From: JAABQT01 sp035459025
GTDB lineage: Bacteria > Pseudomonadota > Gammaproteobacteria > Burkholderiales > SG8-39
Assembly (NCBI GenBank): GCA_035459025.1
Contig: DATHYT010000013.1
Coordinates: forward strand, 30,439-94,438
Reading direction: 5' to 3'
DNA length: 64,000 nt
Notes under the pieces: generated by a model
Told to the model about the DNA's origin: nothing
Databases searched by the model: none
What the model saw: only the letters and a program-made list of their open reading frames with translations
Part shown: one piece after another, positions 1-7,702 of the stretch
Numbering within the stretch: the stretch's first letter is position 1
Layout: each line of letters opens with the position of its first letter
Position numbers and translations under genes: made by a program

Positions 1-527
1 AGTCCGACAATCTCAAGCTCTTCCACGCCTACCGGCGTGCGCAGCCTCACCACGTCGCCGGCGCGCGCCTTGAGCAGCGCGCGCGCGATCGGCGAGAGCC
101 ACGACACGCGCCCGCGCGCCGGGTCCACCTCGTCTGCGCCGACGATGGTGATGCTGCGTTGCTCGCCTGTACGCAAAGCGACACGCACCGTGGCGCCGAA
201 GAAGACCTGCTCGGTGTCGCGGCCGGCGTTGTCGACGACGCTCGCGTTCTCCAGCCGCTTGATGAGGAAGCGCACCCGGCGGTCGATCTCGCGCAGGCGC
301 TTCTTTCCGTAGATGTAGTCGGCGTTCTCCGAGCGGTCGCCGTTGGCGGCCGCCGCGGACACCGCGCGCACCACCTCCGGGCGCTCGCGCTCCACCAGGC
401 GCCGGCGCTCGGCGTCGAGGCGCGCGAAGCCCGCCGGCGTGATGTAGTTCTTCGCCGGCACCGGCGCATCGGCGCGCTCGTCTTCCTCGCCGGCGCCGTC
501 GGATTCCCGGACGAACGCTTTCGACAT
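1..527 (-). CDS. greB: Transcript cleavage factor GreB (3' end cut by window edge)
   Basis: GreB binds in the secondary channel of RNA polymerase and stimulates cleavage of backtracked transcripts. Reading the minus strand from the ATG at 527 gives 175 codons. There is a charged N-terminal extension, then the GreA/B coiled-coil hairpin (LDAERRRLVERERPEVV, NGDRSENADY, KKRLREIDRRVRFLIKRLE) and the C-terminal FKBP-like domain (VFFGATVRVAL, ISWLSPIARALL-type strand, GDVVRLRTPVG). The frame is still open at base 1 after LEIVGL, so at most a few residues are missing. The length and the YGKKRLREIDRRVRFL signature fit GreB better than GreA; a separate greA lies at 35540-36013. A TAGAAT hexamer lies at 542-537, 9 bases before the start. 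Confidence 0.93.
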   Translation of the reverse strand, partial: MSKAFVRESDGAGEEDERADAPVPAKNYITPAGFARLDAERRRLVERERPEVVRAVSAAAANGDRSENADYIYGKKRLREIDRRVRFLIKRLENASVVDNAGRDTEQVFFGATVRVALRTGEQRSITIVGADEVDPARGRVSWLSPIARALLKARAGDVVRLRTPVGVEELEIVG

Positions 528-550
528 GCAGGCGCGATTCTACCCGCACC

Positions 551-1303
551 TTGCTTGCGCGCGCGGTGCCGGTCGCCGAGAATCCGCCCGTGGCATTTCA
601 GCGAAAGGTCGACAGGGACGATCTGCTCACGCGCCTGCGCGTGCGCGAGGTCGCGCTGTTCAGCCTGATCGCGCTCACCGCCATCCTCGCCAACCTGCCG
701 GAGAGCTACGCGCGCCAGCTCGGCATCCAGCACGACTACCTGTACGCGGCGCTGGTCGGCGCGGTGGTCATCGGCCTGTTCCTGTACCTGAAGTTCTTCT
801 TCTTCTTCGCCGTGGTCCTGCTGATCCTCGGGGCCAACCTGCCCGAGCAGATCGCGCAAGATTTCGGCATCTCGAAGATCCCCCTGATCCTGGCGCTGGT
901 AGCGATGGTCGGGGTGTCGCTCATCAATTACGTGGTGAAGGTGCTGCCCACGGGCCTCGAGCCCAAGCCGCGCGAGAAGAGCCCGGAAGGCGTGCGCGCC
1001 CTGCTCTACGCCATCGACAAGAACAACGTGGTCTACGGCCAGCGCGTGCTGGCGATGAACTTCGACCCGAACCTGCACCATGAGAACGGCTACACCCCGC
1101 TCGCCTACGCGGCGCTCAAGGGCAACCCGCAGATGATCGAGATGCTGCTGGGGAACGGCGCCGATCCGGGCCTCACGACGCGCGAGGGCGAGACCCCGGT
1201 CGAGCTCGCCCTGCGCGCGGGGCACACCGGCCTCGCCGACCTGCTCAAGCAGGCGCGCCAGGCGCGCGAAACCGCACTTGCGGCCGGGTCGCCTCCAGGG
1301 TGA
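551..1303 (+). CDS. Membrane-anchored ankyrin-repeat protein
   Basis: This 250-residue protein has several hydrophobic segments (about residues 33-49, 65-80, 82-96 and 110-130), a short linker, and then roughly two ankyrin repeats (about 178-235) with the typical NGYTPLAYAALKGNPQMIEMLLGNGADP pattern in two halves. Ankyrin repeats mediate protein-protein contacts; the partner is unknown. The ATG at 551 gives an N-terminus of poor quality, and a GTG at 590 would start the protein at VAFQRKVDRDD, so the true start is uncertain. The gene is divergent from greB and lies upstream of the ribonucleotide reductase with its own intervening LexA-like box, so co-transcription with nrdJ is unlikely to be the only arrangement. 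No function beyond a membrane-tethered interaction module is claimed. Confidence 0.7.
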   Translation: MLARAVPVAENPPVAFQRKVDRDDLLTRLRVREVALFSLIALTAILANLPESYARQLGIQHDYLYAALVGAVVIGLFLYLKFFFFFAVVLLILGANLPEQIAQDFGISKIPLILALVAMVGVSLINYVVKVLPTGLEPKPREKSPEGVRALLYAIDKNNVVYGQRVLAMNFDPNLHHENGYTPLAYAALKGNPQMIEMLLGNGADPGLTTREGETPVELALRAGHTGLADLLKQARQARETALAAGSPPG

Positions 1304-1306
1304 CAA

Positions 1307-1326
1307 TACTGTATAAATAAGCAGTT
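1307..1326 (+). promoter_or_regulatory. LexA (SOS) box upstream of class II ribonucleotide reductase
   Basis: The sequence TACTGTATAAATAAGCAGTT has the TACTG-N10-CAGTA architecture of the proteobacterial LexA operator, with 9 of the 10 outer bases matching and an AT-rich alternating core. It lies 19 bases before the nrdJ ATG, in a 42-base gap that is AT-rich against GC-rich surroundings. No other LexA-like site was noticed in the window, including upstream of nadK-recN. Confidence 0.7.
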
Positions 1327-1345
1327 TAGTGCAGGCTGAGCCGCC

Positions 1346-4174
1346 ATGAACGAAACCCCCGTCGTCCCCGCCATCGCCCCGCAGGCGATCTGCGTCGACG
1401 CCCTGCTCGAGAAGTACGCCAAGGGCGGCGAAGCCACCGTCGGCGAGGTGCGTGCGCGGGTCGCGCGCGCGCTCGCGCAGGCCGAGCCCGAGGCGCGCCG
1501 ATCCCACTGGGAGCGGCGCTTCCTGCAGGCGCTCGAGGACGGCTTCATCCCCGCCGGGCGCATCAACTCCGCGGCCGGGGTGCAGCTGCAGGCGACGCTC
1601 ATCAACTGCTTCGTGCAGCCGGTGGGCGATTCGATCTCGGAGGTCGTCGACGGCAAGCCGGGCATCTATACCGCGCTGCAGGAGGCCGCCGAGACCATGC
1701 GCCGCGGCGGCGGCGTCGGCTACGACTTTTCCTCGATCCGCCCGAAGGGCGCCGAGGTGAAGGGCACGCGCTCGCGCGCGAGCGGCCCGGTGTCCTACAT
1801 GCGCGTGTTCGACCGCTCGTGTGAGACGGTGGAATCGGCGGGCGCACGCCGCGGCGCGCAGATGGGCGTGCTGCGTTGCGACCACCCGGATATCGAGGAC
1901 TTCATCCACGCCAAGGACCAGGGCGACCTCGCCAATTTCAATGTCTCGGTCGGCGTCACCGACGCCTTCATGCAGGCGGTGGAGCAGGACGCCGAGGTCG
2001 AGCTGGTGCACAAGGCGAAGCCCTGGCCCGGGCCGGACGTCGCGCAGCGCGCCGACGGGCTGTGGGTGTACCGCAAGGTGCGCGCGCGCGCGCTGTGGGA
2101 TCAGATCATGCGCTCGACCTACGATCACGCCGAGCCGGGGATCCTGTTCCTCGACCGCATGAACCGCGACAACAACCTCAACTACTGCGAGGCGATCGAG
2201 GCGACCAACCCGTGCGCCGAGCAGCCGCTGCCGCCCTACGGCTGCTGCTGCCTCGGCTCGATCGACCTGACGCGCTTCGTGCGCAATGCCTTCGCCGCCG
2301 ACGCTGCGTTCGACTACGAGGCATTCGGCGCCGTGGTCGACGTCGCCGTGCGCATGCTCGACAACGTGCTCGAGGTGACCGCCTGGCCACTCGAGGCGCA
2401 ACGACGCGAGGCGATGGCCAAGCGCCGCGTCGGCCTGGGCTTCACTGGCCTGGGCGACGCGCTCATCATGCTGCGCCAGCACTACGACAGCGACGCGGCG
2501 CGCGCCGCCGCCGCGCGCATTTCCGCCGCGATGCGCGACCGCGCCTACCTCGCCTCGGCGGCGCTGGCCGAAGAGCGCGGCGCGTTTCCGCTGTTCAACG
2601 CCGATCTGTACCTGTCGGGCACCAGCTTCGCCGCGCGCCTGCCCGAGGAGGTGAAGGCGCCGATCCGCGCACACGGCATCCGCAATTCGCACCTGCTGTC
2701 GATTGCGCCCACCGGCACCATCAGCCTGGCGTTCGCCGACAACGCCTCCAACGGCATCGAACCGCCCTTCTCCTGGACCTACACGCGCAAGAAGCGCATG
2801 CCCGACGGCACGCTGCAGGAGTTTCCGGTCGAGGACCACGCCTGGCGGCGCTACAAGGCCGCCGGCGGCGACATGGAAAACCTACCGCCCCACTTCGTCA
2901 CCGCGCTCGAGCTCTCGGCGGCGGCGCACGAGCGCATGGTGGCCGCGGTCGCTCCGTTCATCGATACCAGCATCTCGAAGACTGTCAACGTGCCGGAGGA
3001 CTACCCCTACGGCGAGTTCAAGGACCTGTACCTCGCGGCGTGGAAGTCCGGCCTCAAGGGCCTCGCCACCTACCGGCCGAACAAGGTTCTCGGCTCGGTG
3101 CTCTCGGTGGACACGCCGCAGGACTTCGTCGAGGACGACGTCAACCGCCGTATCCGCATCAAGACGCTGCCCGAGCCGGTGCTCGCGTCCCTGCGCTGGC
3201 CGGGACGGCCGGAGTTTGCGGCCGGGAATCTGTCCTGGACCTACATGATCGAGCATCCGCAGCACCATTTCGCGGTGTTCGTGGGCGAGGCGGAGAACGG
3301 CGGCCCGCACGCCTTCGAGGTCTGGGTGAACGGCAGCGAGCAGCCGCGCGGCCTGGGCGCGGTGGCAAAGTCGCTTTCCATGGACATGCGCGCCGAGGAC
3401 CCGGGGTGGCTGCGCCTCAAGCTCGACACGCTCGCGCGCACCGCAGGCGACGACGCCTTCGACATGTCGTTCCCGCCGCGCGGCGAGAAGCGCCGCATGC
3501 CCTCGGTGGTCTCGGCGCTGGCGCAATTGGTGCGCTGGCGCGTGGAGCAGCTCGGCGGCCTCGACGGCGAGAAGCAGGCCGACGCCTTCGCCAGCGTGAC
3601 GCCGGTGGTCGACTCGATGTTCAGCCTGAAGGAGCCCAAGACCGGCGCCGACGGCACCATGTCCTGGACCGTGGACGTGCACAACCCGCGCACCGGCGAC
3701 GACTTCGTGCTCGGCCTTAAGGAAATCGCGCTGCCCGACGGCACCACGCGCCCCTACTCGATGTGGCTCTCGGGCGAGTACCCGCGCGCGCTCGACGGCC
3801 TGTGCAAACTGCTCTCGCTCGACATGCGCGTGGTCGACCCGGCGTGGATCGGCATGAAATTGAAGAAGCTGCTCGATTTCCCGGAACCGCTGGGCGACTT
3901 TCTCGCCTTCGTGCCCGGTTCGCGAAAGCAGCAGAGCTACCCTTCGACGGTGTCGTACCTGGCGCGCCTCATCCTGCACCGCTACGCCATGCTTGGCCTC
4001 CTCGACGAGGACGGCGCACCGCTGCAGAAGATGGGAATCCTCGAGACGCCCGCCTCCGGCGGCGCGCCCGTGATGCAGGGCCTGAAGTGCCCCGAGTGCG
4101 GCAGCCGTACCCTGATCCGCAAGGACGGCTGCGACTGGTGCAGCTCCTGCGGCTACACCGGGCTCTGCGGCTAG
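1346..4174 (+). CDS. nrdJ: Adenosylcobalamin-dependent (class II) ribonucleotide reductase
   Basis: The enzyme reduces ribonucleotides to deoxyribonucleotides with a thiyl radical generated from adenosylcobalamin, without oxygen and without a separate small subunit. The 942-residue chain shows the N-terminal redox cysteine (C88 in INCFVQPV), the glycine-rich GGGVGYDFSSIRP loop, the active-site NPCAEQ motif (C290) and the APTGTISL nucleotide-binding segment. The C-terminal third holds two tandem copies of the TSCPD domain (about 590-750 and 752-905; compare SMDMRAEDPGWLRLKL with SLDMRVVDPAWIGMKL), followed by a CPECG...CSSCG four-cysteine tail that probably acts as the re-reducing or zinc-binding tail. 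An AT-rich leader with a LexA-like box precedes it. The stop overlaps the convergent NUDIX gene by 4 bases. Confidence 0.95.
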   Translation: MNETPVVPAIAPQAICVDALLEKYAKGGEATVGEVRARVARALAQAEPEARRSHWERRFLQALEDGFIPAGRINSAAGVQLQATLINCFVQPVGDSISEVVDGKPGIYTALQEAAETMRRGGGVGYDFSSIRPKGAEVKGTRSRASGPVSYMRVFDRSCETVESAGARRGAQMGVLRCDHPDIEDFIHAKDQGDLANFNVSVGVTDAFMQAVEQDAEVELVHKAKPWPGPDVAQRADGLWVYRKVRARALWDQIMRSTYDHAEPGILFLDRMNRDNNLNYCEAIEATNPCAEQPLPPYGCCCLGSIDLTRFVRNAFAADAAFDYEAFGAVVDVAVRMLDNVLEVTAWPLEAQRREAMAKRRVGLGFTGLGDALIMLRQHYDSDAARAAAARISAAMRDRAYLASAALAEERGAFPLFNADLYLSGTSFAARLPEEVKAPIRAHGIRNSHLLSIAPTGTISLAFADNASNGIEPPFSWTYTRKKRMPDGTLQEFPVEDHAWRRYKAAGGDMENLPPHFVTALELSAAAHERMVAAVAPFIDTSISKTVNVPEDYPYGEFKDLYLAAWKSGLKGLATYRPNKVLGSVLSVDTPQDFVEDDVNRRIRIKTLPEPVLASLRWPGRPEFAAGNLSWTYMIEHPQHHFAVFVGEAENGGPHAFEVWVNGSEQPRGLGAVAKSLSMDMRAEDPGWLRLKLDTLARTAGDDAFDMSFPPRGEKRRMPSVVSALAQLVRWRVEQLGGLDGEKQADAFASVTPVVDSMFSLKEPKTGADGTMSWTVDVHNPRTGDDFVLGLKEIALPDGTTRPYSMWLSGEYPRALDGLCKLLSLDMRVVDPAWIGMKLKKLLDFPEPLGDFLAFVPGSRKQQSYPSTVSYLARLILHRYAMLGLLDEDGAPLQKMGILETPASGGAPVMQGLKCPECGSRTLIRKDGCDWCSSCGYTGLCG

Positions 4175-4707
4175 GCCGCGCCCTCGGCCCAGAGCAGCCC
4201 GGTGATCGTCTTCACGTCCGTGATGCGCCCGTCGCGCGCCATGGCCTGCGCCTCGGCGAGCGGCACGCTGAACAGCTCCAGGAACTCGCCCTCGGCGAGC
4301 TGCTGCGCGCGCAGCTCGAGGCCGCGCGCGAGCCAGATCTCGATCACTTCGTCGCTGTAGCCGATGGCGTTGTGGATCAGGCCGAGCTTGCGCCATTCGG
4401 CGGCCACGTAGCCGGTCTCCTCGAGGAGCTCGCGCTTGCCGGTCGCCAGGTGATCCTCGCCCGGCTCCAGCTTGCCCGCGGGAATCTCGATGAAGGTGCG
4501 CGCGAGCGGGTAGCGGAACTGGCGCTCGAGGAGCACGCGGCCGTCCTCGAACAAAGCGACGATCGCCACCGCGCCCGGGTGGCGGATGTACTCGCGCGCG
4601 CCCTCGCTGCCGTCGGGCAGGCGCACGCGGTCGCGGTGCACCTTGAGCAGGCGGCCCGAGAACACCACTTCGCCGCCGAGGCGCTTTTCCTCGAGCGCCT
4701 TCGACAC
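4171..4707 (-). CDS. NUDIX hydrolase, ADP-ribose pyrophosphatase type
   Basis: The 178-residue product carries a complete Nudix box, residues 78-100 (G78, E84, R92-E93, E96-E97, G99), in the sequence GKLEPGE...RELLEETG. The upstream EYIRHPGAVAIVAL strand and the IPAGKLEPGE context are typical of ADP-ribose pyrophosphatases (NudF/YffH group), which split ADP-ribose or related dinucleotides into AMP and a phosphosugar. The likely start is a GTG at 4707 overlapping the nuoN stop (TAGTG), which implies translational coupling. It is the last gene of the nuo operon, so removal of NAD(H)-derived breakdown products is a plausible role; that link is inference. The exact substrate cannot be read from the sequence. 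Confidence 0.88.
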   Translation of the reverse strand: MSKALEEKRLGGEVVFSGRLLKVHRDRVRLPDGSEGAREYIRHPGAVAIVALFEDGRVLLERQFRYPLARTFIEIPAGKLEPGEDHLATGKRELLEETGYVAAEWRKLGLIHNAIGYSDEVIEIWLARGLELRAQQLAEGEFLELFSVPLAEAQAMARDGRITDVKTITGLLWAEGAA

Positions 4708-6206
4708 TAGATCGACCAGCGGATCGCCACCTGGCACAGCGCCATCAGGCCCTGCGGCAGGATGCCGATCGCAAGGAGCGCCAGCGCGTTCACCGACAGC
4801 AGCACGCGCGCGCCGCCGCCGCCGGCCGGCGCCAGGTCCCCCGCCGGGTCGTCGAAGTACATCAGCTTCACCACGCGCAGGTAATAGAAGGCGCCGATCA
4901 GCGAGAACACGACCGCCACCACCGCGAGCCACAGCTGCCCGGCCTGCACCACCGCCGAGATCACCGCGAACTTGGCGTAGAACCCGGCGAGCGGCGGCAC
5001 GCCGGCGAGCGAGAACATCAGCAGCAGCATGAGAAACGCGACCCACGGGTCGCGTCGGTTCATGCCCTTCATGTCCTCCAGGCGCTCGCACTCGAAGCCG
5101 GCGCGCGAGACGAGCAGCAGCACCCCGAAGGCGCCGAGGGACATCAGCACGTAGACCACCGTGTAGAACATGGCCGCGCCGTAGGCATCGACCGCGTTCA
5201 GGCTATTTCCCCCCACCACGCCCGAGAGCAGCCCGAGCAGCATGAAGCCCATGTGCGCGATGGTCGAGTAGGCCAGCATGCGCTTCAGGTTCGATTGCGC
5301 GATGGCGGTGATGTTGCCGATCGCCATCGACAGCACGGCGAGGACGATCAGCATCTGCTGCCAGTCCACCGCCAGCCCGGGCAGGCCGTTCACCAGCAGC
5401 CGCAGCGCCATCGCGAAGGCGGCGATCTTCGGCGCGGTGCCGATGACCAGCGTCACCGCGGTGCTCGCGCCCTGGTAGACGTCGGGGATCCACATGTGGA
5501 ACGGCACCACGCCGAGCTTGAAGGCAAGGCCCGCCACCACGAACACCAGGCCGAACACGAGCAGCGTGCGCGCGCTTTCCGAGCCGGCGGCGAGCGCCCC
5601 GGCGCGCGCCGCGACCTCGGGGAGCAGCAGCGAGCCGGTGGCGCCGTAGATCATCGACATGCCGTAGAGCAGCAGCCCCGAGGCGAGCGCGCCGAGGACG
5701 AAGTACTTCATCGCCGCCTCGACGGAGGCCGCCGAGTCGCGGTTCAGCGCCACCATGGCGTACAGGCACAGCGACAGCAGCTCCAGGCCGAGGTAGAGCG
5801 TGATGAAGCTGTTCGCGCTCACCATCACCATGACGCCGAGCAGCGCGAACAGCAGCAGCGTAAGGAACTCGCCGCGCAGCAGGCCGCGATCGTGCAGGTA
5901 ATGGCGCGAGTACACCAGGGCCGCCGACACCGCCACGTAGCCGAACAGCTTCAGCACGTTGGCCAGGTAGTCCGCCACGAACATGCCGCTGAAGATGATC
6001 AGCCGGCTGGTGCCCGTTCCCCGGATCACGAACAGGGTCGCGAGGACGCACGCCAGCAGGACCAGCTGCGCCAGCACGAAGCTCGTGCCGCGACGGGCGT
6101 CCTTCACCAGCAGGTCCACGATCATCAGCGTCGACGCCCCGAGCAGGAGGATGACCTCGGGAAGCACCGGCAGGTGGTCGATGAGCGCGATCAGGTTCGG
6201 CGACAT
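4707..6206 (-). CDS. nuoN: NADH-quinone oxidoreductase subunit N
   Basis: NuoN is one of the three antiporter-like proton-pumping membrane subunits of complex I. The 499-residue protein is hydrophobic throughout, with about fourteen predicted membrane helices. It has the family motifs YFVLGALASGLLLYG, PFHMWIPDVYQGA (with the conserved channel lysine just before, in FKLGVVPFH) and NLKRMLAYSTIAHMGF. The start at 6206 (MSPNLIALIDHLPVLPEV) follows nuoM by 10 bases, and the stop overlaps the NUDIX start. It is the distal member of the 14-gene nuo operon. Confidence 0.97.
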   Translation of the reverse strand: MSPNLIALIDHLPVLPEVILLLGASTLMIVDLLVKDARRGTSFVLAQLVLLACVLATLFVIRGTGTSRLIIFSGMFVADYLANVLKLFGYVAVSAALVYSRHYLHDRGLLRGEFLTLLLFALLGVMVMVSANSFITLYLGLELLSLCLYAMVALNRDSAASVEAAMKYFVLGALASGLLLYGMSMIYGATGSLLLPEVAARAGALAAGSESARTLLVFGLVFVVAGLAFKLGVVPFHMWIPDVYQGASTAVTLVIGTAPKIAAFAMALRLLVNGLPGLAVDWQQMLIVLAVLSMAIGNITAIAQSNLKRMLAYSTIAHMGFMLLGLLSGVVGGNSLNAVDAYGAAMFYTVVYVLMSLGAFGVLLLVSRAGFECERLEDMKGMNRRDPWVAFLMLLLMFSLAGVPPLAGFYAKFAVISAVVQAGQLWLAVVAVVFSLIGAFYYLRVVKLMYFDDPAGDLAPAGGGGARVLLSVNALALLAIGILPQGLMALCQVAIRWSI

Positions 6207-6216
6207 GGCTAGCGCA

Positions 6217-7695
6217 TCACAGCTTAGGCTGCGCCACGTGGCGCAGCAGTTCGTCGACCGAGGTGTGCATCACCTCGACAAAAGGCAGCGGGTATACGCC
6301 CATCGCGAGCACTGCCACGGCGAGCAGCCCCAGCACGACCAGCTCGCGCGGCTCGAGGTCCTTGAGCGCCCCGACGCGCTCGTTGGCGACGGCGCCGAAC
6401 ATCACCCGCTTGTACATCCACAGGGTGTACGCGGCGCCGAACACGAGTGTCGTCGCGGCGGCGAAGGCGAGCCAGAAATTGGCCTGCATCGCCCCCAGGA
6501 TCACCATGAACTCGCCGACGAAGCCGCTGGTGGCCGGCAGGCCGCTGTTGGCCATCGCGAACAGCATCATCAGCGTGGCGAAGCGCGGCATGGTGTTCGC
6601 CACCCCGCCGTAGTCCGCGATCATGCGCGTGTGCATGCGGTCGTAGAGCACGCCGACGCACAGGAACAGCGCCGCCGAGACGAAACCGTGCGAGATCATC
6701 TGCACCAGCGCGCCCTCCACGCCCCAGGCGTTGAAGACGAAGAAGCCCAGCGTGACGAAGCCCATGTGCGCGATCGACGAATAGGCGATGAGCTTCTTCA
6801 GGTCGACCTGCACCAGCGCCACCAGGCCGATGTACACCACGGCGACGAGCGAGAGCGCGATCATCAGCCACGCCAGCTCGCGCGAAGCGTCGGGCAGGAT
6901 CGGCAGCGTGAAGCGGATGAAGCCGTAGGCGCCGAGCTTCAACATGATCGCCGCCAGCACCACCGAGCCGCCGGTCGGTGCCTCGACGTGGGCGTCGGGC
7001 AGCCAGGTATGCACCGGCCACATCGGCACCTTGACGGCGAAGGCGAGCAGGAAGCCGAAGAACAGCCACGTCTGCGCCGCGAGCGACAACGGCAGCTTGT
7101 GCCAGTCGAGAATGGCGAAGCTCGCGCCCGACTTGCCGTACAGGTACAGCAGCGCGACCAGCATCAGCAGCGAGCCGGCGAGCGTGTAGAGGAAGAACTT
7201 GACCGCCGCGTAGACCCGGTTCGGCCCGCCCCAGACGCCGATGATGATGAACATCGGGATCAGCGTCGCCTCGAAGAACACGTAGAACAGCACGCCATCC
7301 AGCGCCGAGAACACGCCGTTCATCACCCCTGAGAGCATGAGGAACGACGCGTAGTACTGTCCGACGCGGCTCTGGATCACGCTCCAGCCCGCGATCACCA
7401 CCAGCACGGTGATGAACGAGTTCAGGATCACGAACAGCACCGAGATGCCGTCCACGCCAAGGTGGTAGTTGACGTTGAACTGGCCGATCCAGGGGGCGAG
7501 CTCCACGAACTGCATGTGCGCCGTGCCGGTGTCGAAACCGGCATACAGCGGCAGCGTGACCAGGAAGCCGGCAAGCGCGCCCACGAGCGCGATCGTTCGC
7601 TGCAGCGGCGCGTTGCGGTCGCCGCCCGAGGCGAGCACGAGCAGTGCCGCGCCGATGGGCACCCAGATGGCAAGCGACAGGAGCGGCGCGTTCAT
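6217..7695 (-). CDS. nuoM: NADH-quinone oxidoreductase subunit M
   Basis: NuoM is the second antiporter-like proton-pumping subunit of the complex I membrane arm. Its 492 residues contain the conserved glutamate segment ALDGVLFYVFFEATLIPMF, the PMWPVHTWLPDAHVEAPTGGSV loop with its conserved lysine just upstream, and KLIAYSSIAHMGF. I chose the ATG at 7695 (MNAPLLSLAIWVP). Longer in-frame extensions run back into nuoL and look unlike the family. The gene follows nuoL by 7 bases. Confidence 0.97.
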   Translation of the reverse strand: MNAPLLSLAIWVPIGAALLVLASGGDRNAPLQRTIALVGALAGFLVTLPLYAGFDTGTAHMQFVELAPWIGQFNVNYHLGVDGISVLFVILNSFITVLVVIAGWSVIQSRVGQYYASFLMLSGVMNGVFSALDGVLFYVFFEATLIPMFIIIGVWGGPNRVYAAVKFFLYTLAGSLLMLVALLYLYGKSGASFAILDWHKLPLSLAAQTWLFFGFLLAFAVKVPMWPVHTWLPDAHVEAPTGGSVVLAAIMLKLGAYGFIRFTLPILPDASRELAWLMIALSLVAVVYIGLVALVQVDLKKLIAYSSIAHMGFVTLGFFVFNAWGVEGALVQMISHGFVSAALFLCVGVLYDRMHTRMIADYGGVANTMPRFATLMMLFAMANSGLPATSGFVGEFMVILGAMQANFWLAFAAATTLVFGAAYTLWMYKRVMFGAVANERVGALKDLEPRELVVLGLLAVAVLAMGVYPLPFVEVMHTSVDELLRHVAQPKL

Positions 7696-7702
7696 CGGTA
7701 GG

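Noticed and set aside
1304..1345. Cobalamin riboswitch before nrdJ
   Set aside because: The gap is only 42 bases, far too short for a B12 riboswitch.
47..2839. Very long antisense open frame opposite greB, the ankyrin gene and nrdJ
   Set aside because: High-GC codon bias leaves the opposite strand open; the translation is low-complexity Arg/Ala/His sequence with no family features, while the other strand encodes clear enzymes.
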